NCBI GenBank assembly: GCA_031265155.1
Contig: JAISDB010000175.1
Coordinates: 1 to 40,859, forward strand
DNA: 40,859 nucleotides
From: Prevotellaceae bacterium
GTDB taxonomy: Bacteria > Bacteroidota > Bacteroidia > Bacteroidales > UBA932
Direction: 5' to 3'
The translations under genes and the position numbers were made by a program. Below the pieces are notes generated by a model that saw only the letters and a list, made by a program, of their open reading frames with translations, made no database searches and was not told where the DNA came from. Shown one piece after another: positions 34,348 to 40,859 of the stretch; positions within the stretch are counted from its first letter, which is position 1, and every line of letters starts with the position of its first letter.

Positions 34348-35322
34348 TTACAGCGAGCCTTTGTTGATATAGTTCCATGCAAGCGAAGCCGAGCCGAGTA
34401 TCGACACATCTTTGTTCTGCAATTCGGACTGACGAATTTTTATTTTGCCTTTCCAGATTTTAAGTATGTTTTCTTCAAAAGATGCGATTGTCGGCTTTAA
34501 AATCAGATCGCCGGATTTTGCCAAGCCTCCGAACAGAAATATTGCTTCGGGAACGGTTATTGCAACAGCATTTGCAAGAGCAAGACCAAGTATTTCGCCT
34601 GCCATCTGAAATGCTTTCTCTGCAATTTTATCTCCGCTTTGCGCCGCTTCGGCAATATCTTTCGCTTCAAATCCGTCGAAGCTTTTATGACGGAAAATAC
34701 TGTCTTCGGTGCCTGTTGCCAGCAATTCCGAAACCGTACGCTTTATGCCTGTTGCCGAAGAGTAGGTTTCGAGACATCCGCATCGTCCGCAGTTGCATTT
34801 GCGTCCGTTTTTTTCGACAATCACATGTCCGAGTTCTCCCGCAAGCCCATCGTTGCCGTAAATCATTTCGCCATTGGCAACAAAGCCGCTGCCAAGCCCT
34901 GTACCAAGCGTAACAAAAAGAAAGTCGCGCATTTTTGCCGCTCCGCCGTAAACCATTTCTCCAATAGCTGCGGCATTTGCATCATTGTCCAGCACGATGC
35001 ACGTGTCCGGAAAAAATTTTTGCAGCTTTGCCACTATCGGTAAAATTCCTTTCCACGGCAAATTCGGGGCAAATGCTATTTCTTTTGTTTTGTGATTTCC
35101 ATTGGGCGCGCCAATGCCAATCCCGATAATTTCGGCGCCTTCGACGCTTGCTTCGAGCTTTATCAGAACATCTTTCAGCGCATTGATGTAATCGTCAAAA
35201 TCGCTGTAAAATGGCGTTGAAATGTTTTCTTCAACATATATGTTCCCAAGGCGGTCAACCATTCCGAATTTAGTATTTGTTCCGCCGATGTCTATTCCGA
35301 CAACCAATTTTTTTGTATCCAT
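34348..35322 (-). CDS. ROK family sugar kinase (glucokinase-like)
   Basis: The protein (324 aa from the ATG at 35322, MDTKKLVVGIDIGGTN) is an actin-fold ATP-dependent sugar kinase. It has the phosphate-binding DIGGTNTKFG, the second glycine loop TLGTGLGSG, the catalytic Asp in DNDANAAAIGE, and a ROK signature with zinc ligands GHVIVEKNGRKCNCGRCGC. The adenosine motif GGLAKSGD is near the C-terminus. The frame is open for 45 more codons upstream, but that segment is Lys-rich, unlike the family, and overlaps the gene before it. The most likely substrate is glucose, but other hexoses or N-acetylated sugars cannot be ruled out. Confidence 0.9.
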   Translation of the reverse strand: MDTKKLVVGIDIGGTNTKFGMVDRLGNIYVEENISTPFYSDFDDYINALKDVLIKLEASVEGAEIIGIGIGAPNGNHKTKEIAFAPNLPWKGILPIVAKLQKFFPDTCIVLDNDANAAAIGEMVYGGAAKMRDFLFVTLGTGLGSGFVANGEMIYGNDGLAGELGHVIVEKNGRKCNCGRCGCLETYSSATGIKRTVSELLATGTEDSIFRHKSFDGFEAKDIAEAAQSGDKIAEKAFQMAGEILGLALANAVAITVPEAIFLFGGLAKSGDLILKPTIASFEENILKIWKGKIKIRQSELQNKDVSILGSASLAWNYINKGSL

Positions 35323-35353
35323 ATCTTCAAGTTTTGATGATGTTTTATAATAA

Positions 35354-35602
35354 TCAGACTTTGTTATGATCCGTATTTTCCTGTTCGCCGATAATTTTTT
35401 CACCGTCTTTTTTATTTTTGCGATTTTCCCAAAATTGCAGCGCAAGAATTGCAGCAATCAGTATAATCGAACCAAGCATCGCAATTTTCAGCATTAATGT
35501 AGCCTCGCCTTTGGCAATGTACATAAACCACCAAACAATGCACATGCCCAAAAATATTGATGCAATAATTATCAGTAAAAGCCGTGTTATTCGTATAAAC
35601 AT
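35354..35602 (-). CDS. Small hypothetical membrane protein (82 aa)
   Basis: Two transmembrane segments are visible: about 8-28 (LLIIIASIFLGMCIVWWFM) and about 37-58 (LKIAMLGSIILIAAILALQF). A charged tail follows. It begins at an ATG and lies 31 bp upstream of the ROK kinase start on the same strand. A TAGCTTTG -7 element is found at 35631-35638. No family was recognised. The hydrophobic pattern and promoter favour a real gene. Confidence 0.72.
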   Translation of the reverse strand: MFIRITRLLLIIIASIFLGMCIVWWFMYIAKGEATLMLKIAMLGSIILIAAILALQFWENRKNKKDGEKIIGEQENTDHNKV

Positions 35603-35630
35603 ATTTTATGTTTTTTTATTTTTCATGCCC

Positions 35631-35638
35631 CAAAGCTA
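35631..35638 (-). promoter_or_regulatory. Probable -7 element of the 82-aa membrane protein and ROK kinase unit
   Basis: The minus strand reads TAGCTTTG, 28 bp upstream of the ATG, with TTTG (35656-35659) 17 nt further upstream, slightly closer than the usual 19-21. Confidence 0.5.
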
Positions 35639-35682
35639 ATAATTTTTTTTCAATACAAAAATTATCAGTCTGTTTTTTTTAT

Positions 35683-35877
35683 TAGAGTTTATATTTAATA
35701 AAACATTATATGTCTTATCTGCAATATGTTATCATTCCGTCATTGCGAGGAGTGTAACGACGAAGCAATCTATAAAAGAACATGGCTATTGGATTGCTTC
35801 ACCGCAAGCGGTTCGCAATGACGTTTCAATAAATTGATGTATTTTAAGCATATAATAATCTGTTCTATGTAATATTT
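35683..35877 (+). repeat. Interspersed palindromic repeat, copy B
   Basis: This 195-bp copy is in inverted orientation to copy A. Arms GTCATTGCGA (35739-35748) and TCGCAATGAC (35813-35822) pair. Inner arms GAAGCAATC (35762-35770) and GATTGCTTC (35792-35800) also pair, and ACCGC-AA-GCGGT (35801-35812) forms a further hairpin. The right end runs into the last codons of tyrS. Confidence 0.85.
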
Positions 35878-37157
35878 ATTATATAATAATCTTTTTTGCC
35901 TTTCTGTATCAAAATATACTTTTGGTTTAACAGATCTTTTTCCGATACGGTTTTTTCGGCATTTTCAACTTTTTGTTTATTAAGGCTCAATCCGCCGCCT
36001 GCAATAAGTTTACGCAATTCGCCTTTTGATTGAAAAATGCTTGTAGCCGTTGACAGTAATTCAACGATACTGATTTTTTCATTTATTATTTCATTTGATA
36101 CTTTGTATTGAGGAACTCCTTCAAAGACAGTTAAAAACATTTCTTCATCGAGTTTTGCAAGCGATTCGAATGTTGATTTTCCGAATAAAATCTGCGATGC
36201 TTCAACGGCTGCAACATAATCGCTTTCGGAGTGAACCATGCAGGTTACTTCTTTTGCAAGGCGTTTTTGCAATGTTCGCAAATGCGGCATGGCATCCTGT
36301 TCTTCAACAAGTTTTTCTATTTCATCCCTGCTGATGGATGTAAAAATTTTGATATATCGTTTTGCGTCTTCGTCGCTTACGTTCAGCCAAAACTGATAAA
36401 ATTTGTATGGCGAAGTATAACGCGCATCAAGCCAAATATTTCCGTTTTCGGTTTTACCGAATTTTCCGCCATCGGCTTTGGTTATCAGCGGACAGGTAAG
36501 CGCAAATGCCTCACCGCCTGTTGTTCGTCGAATGAGTTCTGTTCCTGTTGTAATGTTTCCCCACTGGTCGCTGCCGCCCATTTGCAGCTTGCAGTTTTTG
36601 TGCGTATTCAAAAACAGAAAGTCGTAAGCCTGCAGAAGCTGATATGTAAATTCGGTAAACGACAAGCCGTCGCGGGCTTCGCCGGTAAGGCGCTTTTTTA
36701 CCGAATCCTTAGCCATCATGTAATTCACGGTAATATGCTTGCCAACATCTCTAACGAAGTCGAGAAAAGAAAAATTTTTCGTCCAGTCGTAATTATTAAC
36801 CATTTCGGCGGCGTTTGGGGAATCGCTTTCGAAATCAAGAAATTTTGAAAGCTGTTTTTTTATTGCATTCTGATTATGTCGCAAGGTGTTTTCGTCGAGC
36901 AAATTGCGTTCGGTTGATTTTCCCGAAGGATCGCCAATCATTCCTGTTGCGCCGCCTATGACCGCGACAGGCTTGTGTCCGCAATGCTGAAAATGGCGCA
37001 GCATCATCACGCCGCAAAGATGACCTATATGCAGCGAATCGGCTGTAGGGTCGAATCCAATGTAAGCCGTCGTCATTTCTTTGTTTAACTGTTCTTCGGT
37101 ACCGGGCGTGATATCTTGAATCATACCTCGCCATTTCAATTCTTCTACAAAATTCAT
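35865..37157 (-). CDS. tyrS: Tyrosyl-tRNA synthetase
   Basis: TyrRS charges tRNA-Tyr with tyrosine. The class I motifs are present: HIGH in SLHIGHLCG and the KMSKS-equivalent KFGKTENGN. Tyrosine and ATP pocket motifs [21 protein letters not shown] and GGSDQWGNI are intact. A C-terminal S4-like RNA-binding domain begins around [14 protein letters not shown] and carries [12 protein letters not shown]. The start is placed at 37157 ([12 protein letters not shown]); five codons upstream there is another ATG at 37172, only 14 bp from the -7 element. The final codons and stop lie within repeat B. Confidence 0.96.
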   Translation of the reverse strand: MNFVEELKWRGMIQDITPGTEEQLNKEMTTAYIGFDPTADSLHIGHLCGVMMLRHFQHCGHKPVAVIGGATGMIGDPSGKSTERNLLDENTLRHNQNAIKKQLSKFLDFESDSPNAAEMVNNYDWTKNFSFLDFVRDVGKHITVNYMMAKDSVKKRLTGEARDGLSFTEFTYQLLQAYDFLFLNTHKNCKLQMGGSDQWGNITTGTELIRRTTGGEAFALTCPLITKADGGKFGKTENGNIWLDARYTSPYKFYQFWLNVSDEDAKRYIKIFTSISRDEIEKLVEEQDAMPHLRTLQKRLAKEVTCMVHSESDYVAAVEASQILFGKSTFESLAKLDEEMFLTVFEGVPQYKVSNEIINEKISIVELLSTATSIFQSKGELRKLIAGGGLSLNKQKVENAEKTVSEKDLLNQKYILIQKGKKDYYIINIT

Positions 37158-37186
37158 TTGATTATTATTCATGTAAATTCAGACGG

Positions 37187-37194
37187 CAAAGATA
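37187..37194 (-). promoter_or_regulatory. Probable -7 element of tyrS
   Basis: The minus strand reads TATCTTTG, 29 bp upstream of the preferred ATG. No good -33 element was found. Confidence 0.48.
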
Positions 37195-37507
37195 TGAATA
37201 AAAAAACGAAAAGTTTATACAGCATTGAAATTTGTTAACCGTTAGCAGAGTAAAGCACAAAATACCTGTTCGGCTATAAACAAGCAATACGTTAGGATAA
37301 TTTCAAAAACAGGCACAATTTGCAAATATTTTAGCTTTATATAGTATGTCGGCATTATATTCGGAAAAACATGCTTGTAGTCCATTAATTTATCATAAAA
37401 TCTGACATGCACGAAGTTATGATTGTTTTAATGCCATCTGTCGAAGTTAAATTTTATTAAATATACAAATCGATAATAATTTGTTAGTCATAAATAATAA
37501 AAAAACT
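37195..37507. other. Divergent intergenic region between tyrS and nhaD
   Basis: About 310 bp of AT-rich DNA without a credible ORF, strong hairpin or RNA gene. It should hold the upstream parts of both divergent promoters. Confidence 0.5.
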
Positions 37508-37515
37508 TACCTTTG
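37508..37515 (+). promoter_or_regulatory. Probable -7 element of nhaD
   Basis: TACCTTTG matches TAnnTTTG, 49 bp before the ATG. The nearest TTTG (37480-37483) is 24 nt away, longer than usual. Confidence 0.48.
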
Positions 37516-37564
37516 CAAATTCATAAAAAACACAGATTTGATTATATTTAAAAAATAAAGATAT

Positions 37565-39010
37565 ATGGTTATTACAATGATTGTTTTGTTTGTAGTAGGC
37601 TATGCCGCCATAGCCCTCGAACACATGCTAAAAATAAACAAGGCTGCATTTGCCTTGCTTTTATGCGTTGCACTTTGGATTTTATACATATTAAACGCAT
37701 CGTCCATTTTGCCCGCCAGCGGCGAATTTATGACTTTTGCAGGAGATGCTGCAAGAGAACATCTTTCGCTGTTCGATAAAATAATTGCGTTTGTAACCGA
37801 AAAACAAATAATAGAACATATTGGCGACATAGCCGAAATACTGTTTTTCCTGATAGGCGCCATGACGATAGTGGAACTTATAGATGTTCACGGCGGATTT
37901 TCGCTTATCACCGACTGGATAACAACACGCAACAAGAAAAAATTGCTGTGGCTGCTTTCGATCATTACTTTTTTTATGTCGGCGGTACTGGATAACATGA
38001 CTACGGCAATAGTAATGATAATGCTGCTTCGCAAATTCATAAGCAATACCGGCGAAAGATGGCTTTTTGCCGGCATTATCGTTATTGCGGCAAACAGCGG
38101 AGGTGCATTTTCGCCCATAGGCGATGTTACCACAATCATGCTCTGGATCAAAGGAAACATAACCACAGGAGGAATATTGCCGAGCCTGATTATTCCTTCT
38201 TTAATATCGGTTATTATTCCTGTTCTTATTGTCAGCAGGTTTCTCAAAGGCGAATTTACACGACCAATAAAAGCGCTTGAAACGGAAGAGCATAACAATC
38301 ATCTCGATACGGCTAAATATTTAACCCGAACCGAAAAAAAGACAATCTTCATATTGGGACTGGGAAGCCTGATTTTTGTACCGATATTTCGGGCTATTAC
38401 AAATTTGCCGCCATTCATGGGCGTTCTGTTCGGATTAAGTTTACTGTGGATTTATACCGAAATTCTGTATCAGCGGAAAAATAACATTCCCGAACACGAA
38501 AAGGCGAGAATTACAATAATTTTGGGACGCATTGACATTTCTACCATCCTGTTTTTCCTGGGAATACTGATGTCGGTAGCGGCGCTCCAGTGTTCGGGAA
38601 TACTGCATGATTTTTCCGTACTTCTTGCCGACAAGGTAGGAAACGTATATGCCATAAACATTCTGATAGGAATACTTTCGTCGATTATCGACAATGTGCC
38701 TCTGGTTGCAGGCGCAATGGGAATGTATCCTTTGGCGAACGATGCTATTATAAGTGCGGCGGCAGATCCTGTTTACATGGCAAATTTTGTTCAGGATGGT
38801 CCATTCTGGCTGTTCCTTGCATATTGCGCAGGCGTAGGAGGAAGTACGCTTATTATAGGTTCGGCGGCAGGAGTTGTTACGATGGGACTGGAAAAAATAA
38901 ATTTTGTATGGTATTTTAAAAAGATCACACTACTGGTTTTATTGGGTTATCTTGCAGGAGCGGCGTTTTTTATTTTTCAGGAATTATGGCTTTTTCCTCT
39001 GTTTAGATAA
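37565..39010 (+). CDS. nhaD: Na+/H+ antiporter NhaD
   Basis: NhaD exports sodium in exchange for protons across the inner membrane and belongs to the ion-transporter superfamily. The 481-aa protein has about twelve hydrophobic segments. Family motifs are visible: FFMSAVLDNMTTAIVMIML near residue 137, IVIAANSGGAFSPIGDVTTIMLW near 171-193, and the inverted-repeat counterpart SSIIDNVPLVAGAMGMYP and AGVGGSTLIIGSAAGVV in the C-terminal half. The conserved Asp and Asn residues of both DN motifs are present. It is a single gene. Confidence 0.92.
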   Translation: MVITMIVLFVVGYAAIALEHMLKINKAAFALLLCVALWILYILNASSILPASGEFMTFAGDAAREHLSLFDKIIAFVTEKQIIEHIGDIAEILFFLIGAMTIVELIDVHGGFSLITDWITTRNKKKLLWLLSIITFFMSAVLDNMTTAIVMIMLLRKFISNTGERWLFAGIIVIAANSGGAFSPIGDVTTIMLWIKGNITTGGILPSLIIPSLISVIIPVLIVSRFLKGEFTRPIKALETEEHNNHLDTAKYLTRTEKKTIFILGLGSLIFVPIFRAITNLPPFMGVLFGLSLLWIYTEILYQRKNNIPEHEKARITIILGRIDISTILFFLGILMSVAALQCSGILHDFSVLLADKVGNVYAINILIGILSSIIDNVPLVAGAMGMYPLANDAIISAAADPVYMANFVQDGPFWLFLAYCAGVGGSTLIIGSAAGVVTMGLEKINFVWYFKKITLLVLLGYLAGAAFFIFQELWLFPLFR

Positions 39011-39272
39011 TTATTATATAAAAAATATATTTTTCAGAAAAAAAAGATAATAGAGATATTTTTTCTGTTACTCTTACCTTTGAAAGATATACTTTTTAAG
39101 GGACGACTAAATATACAATGGGTGCGTAACTTGAGTTATTAATAAATGACTTGCTCCCTTTTTAAGAAACAACCGGATAATTGTCTCCATTAAAGGTTTT
39201 CATCCTCATTTTTGAGTATTAAGTCGGTTTTCAAGATTTTATTTTAGGCAACATGTATTCGATTTCTGATTT
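39011..39272. other. Convergent intergenic region with an isolated promoter-like element
   Basis: TACCTTTG at 39075-39082 (plus strand) is followed by about 85 bp with no ORF that includes AAGGGA and TCCCTT arms and ends in a T-rich CCCTTTTT. A small transcript is possible but no -33 element supports it. No clear terminator was seen for nhaD or folC. Confidence 0.35.
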
Positions 39273-40586
39273 TTACATTAAAATATCTATAATTTCAGCA
39301 ACAACATAAGTGCTTCCGCCGATAAAAACCACATCGTCCTTTTGCGCTAATTTCCGTGCATGAAACAGTGCGTTTTTTACATTTGGAATTATTTTGCCTT
39401 GCAGATTCGCAGCAATGCATTGCTGCGCCAAATCGGCGGCAGGCATTGCACGCGGAATATCGGCGCAGGTAAAGATATAAAACGCATCGCGAGGTAAAAA
39501 CTGCAAAATCGACTGTAAGTCCTTATCGCCGACTATTCCGAAAACAAAAAAGAGTTTATTCCGTTTAACCGATTTCAGCTGATCCATGCTCAAATTCAAG
39601 CCGTGAGCATTATGTCCGGTATCGCAAATCGTAAGAGGATTTTTTGAAAGAATCTGCCATCGTCCGCGCAAGCCTGTCTGTTTTGCTGCATTTGCAAATC
39701 CTGCAAGTATTGCATCATTACTGATTTTCAAAAGATTATTCTTTTGCAAAACCGACACGGCAACAAGCGCTGTGATGATATTTTTCCGTTGATAGTTTCC
39801 GAGCAGGTCGAGTTTTATCCTTTTATTGTCGAAATCCTTAAAATCAGCGTTCAATGCCGATATTTCAAATTCCTGACACGTGTCGTATTGCCTTACGCTA
39901 TTGACTTTTGCGCATTGCGAAGCAAAAACAATGCAGGCGTTTTCGCGCATCGCCTTCTGCAAAAATACGATTGACGATTCATTATCCCATTCTCCAATAA
40001 CAACAGGCGTTTGATGCTTAATAATCCCTGCTTTTTCGCCTGCAATTTCAGTAATCGCTGTTCCTAAAAATTCAGTATGGTCGAAACCTATATTTGTTAT
40101 CACGCTCAACAGCGGCGAAATTATGTTCGTAGAATCCAGCCGTCCGCCAAGTCCCACTTCAACAACAGCGACATCTACCTGCCGACGTGCAAAATAATCA
40201 AAAGCCAAAGCAACAGTCATCTCAAAAAACGACGGATGAAGCTCATCAAAAACAGATTTGTACTTTTCGACAAAAAGCACAACTTCGTTTTCCGAAATAT
40301 CTTTCCCGTCGACTTTTATCCGCTCGCGAAAGTCGGTTAAATGAGGCGACGTGTAAAGTCCGACCCTGTAGCCTGCGCTTTGCAGAATCGAAGCTATAAT
40401 GTGCGACACGGAACCTTTGCCGTTTGTTCCTGCAACGTGAATTGATCTGAATTTTTTATGCGGATGATTAAATAGCTCATCCAATTTTAATGTTGTACCC
40501 AGACTTGCCCTGTAAGCGGCAGCGCCAATTCGATGAAACATCGGCAAGCTGCTGAAAAGATAATTTATAGTTTCGGAATAAGTCAT
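39273..40586 (-). CDS. folC: Bifunctional folylpolyglutamate synthase / dihydrofolate synthase
   Basis: FolC adds L-glutamate to dihydropteroate and to folates in the cytoplasm using ATP. From the ATG at 40586 (MTYSETINYLFSSLP) it has 437 residues. The Mur-ligase fold shows the P-loop VAGTNGKGSVSHIIASIL, then LYTSPHLTDFRERI, VVEVGLGGRLDSTN, ITNIGFDHTEFLG and the C-terminal CDTGHNAHG. The frame extends two codons upstream to a TTG. A TAATTTTG element (40621-40628) lies upstream, and the terminal repeat C lies beyond that. Confidence 0.95.
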   Translation of the reverse strand: MTYSETINYLFSSLPMFHRIGAAAYRASLGTTLKLDELFNHPHKKFRSIHVAGTNGKGSVSHIIASILQSAGYRVGLYTSPHLTDFRERIKVDGKDISENEVVLFVEKYKSVFDELHPSFFEMTVALAFDYFARRQVDVAVVEVGLGGRLDSTNIISPLLSVITNIGFDHTEFLGTAITEIAGEKAGIIKHQTPVVIGEWDNESSIVFLQKAMRENACIVFASQCAKVNSVRQYDTCQEFEISALNADFKDFDNKRIKLDLLGNYQRKNIITALVAVSVLQKNNLLKISNDAILAGFANAAKQTGLRGRWQILSKNPLTICDTGHNAHGLNLSMDQLKSVKRNKLFFVFGIVGDKDLQSILQFLPRDAFYIFTCADIPRAMPAADLAQQCIAANLQGKIIPNVKNALFHARKLAQKDDVVFIGGSTYVVAEIIDILM

Positions 40587-40620
40587 TTTCAATTAGAAAT
40601 CAATATCGTTTTTTATGCGG

Positions 40621-40628
40621 CAAAATTA
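40621..40628 (-). promoter_or_regulatory. Probable -7 element of folC
   Basis: The minus strand reads TAATTTTG, 34 bp upstream of the ATG at 40586. The -33 element is unclear. Confidence 0.45.
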
Positions 40629-40684
40629 GTTTTTTTAATTCATAATAACTGCTATGAAATGTGAATTAACAATTAACAATAAAA

Positions 40685-40859
40685 TAGAGTTCATATTTAA
40701 TAAAACATTACATGCCTTATCTGCAATATAATATTCTCCTGTCATTGCGAGGCGGAACGCCGAAGCAATCTATAAAAAACATGATAACTGGATTGCTTCA
40801 CTTCGCTCGCAATGACGAAAAAAATAGATAACATGTCTGGTTTATATTAAATTTTGAAA
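40685..40859 (+). repeat. Interspersed palindromic repeat, copy C (runs to the window edge)
   Basis: It starts TAGAGTT like copy B, continues TATTTAATAAAACATTA, and contains the core GTCATTGCGAGG, GAAGCAATCTATAAAA, GGATTGCTTCA and CGCAATGACG. Similarity to copies A and B fades after about 40820, so this copy may be shorter or diverged at its right end. Confidence 0.8.

Overview
The window looks like a chromosomal segment of a Bacteroidota member, most likely Bacteroidales. The evidence is a SusC/SusD pair, a long-form urocanate hydratase, a type B ribosomal protein L31, a CcsBA-type cytochrome c maturation protein, imelysin and di-heme lipoproteins, DUF4783 and DUF4139 proteins, AT-rich intergenic DNA, few Shine-Dalgarno sites, and many copies of the Bacteroidota -7 promoter element TAnnTTTG (several with a TTG/TTTG about 20 nt upstream). 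A rubrerythrin fits an anaerobe. No rRNA, tRNA or CRISPR array was seen.

Layout. 1-1.1 kb: the 3' end of a probable outer-membrane barrel gene, a 667-bp gap with three strong inverted-repeat structures, and a small orphan ORF. 1.2-6.0 kb (+): urocanate hydratase, PlsY, a CxxC-less TlpA-like lipoprotein and LpxH. 6.4-8.3 kb (-): HIT protein, GreA and two small envelope-type proteins. 8.4-9.5 kb (+): a Rieske-like lipoprotein and rubrerythrin. 9.6-12.6 kb (-): Lon and L31. 12.8-13.6 kb: an internally deleted IS481-family element. 13.8-20.7 kb (-): YebC, a TPR membrane protein, and an apparent operon of porin, imelysin, di-heme oxidoreductase and CcsBA that suggests iron or heme handling. 20.9-22.7 kb (-): a DUF4139 protein carrying a TonB-receptor plug-like insert. 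22.9 kb (+): QueD. 23.4-28.4 kb (-): SusD and SusC. 28.7-33.1 kb (-): a large metalloprotease-like/beta-barrel protein, NadC and DUF4783. 33.3 kb (+): RlmH. 33.8-37.2 kb (-): a small membrane protein, a ROK sugar kinase, another small membrane protein and TyrS. 37.6 kb (+): NhaD. 39.3 kb (-): FolC.

The most notable signal lies just upstream of SusC. A 179-bp segment (28386-28564) is bounded by near-perfect inverted repeats and holds a consensus Bacteroidota promoter that points away from SusC. This is the expected structure of an invertible, phase-variable promoter caught in the OFF orientation; flipping it would place the promoter about 70 bp upstream of the SusC start codon.

A family of about 195-bp palindromic repeats occurs three times (32.6, 35.7 and 40.7 kb). 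Two copies are inverted and flank a 3-kb block, and one supplies the last codons and stop of tyrS. Most other genes are core housekeeping genes for cell-envelope, NAD, folate, queuosine-precursor and translation functions.
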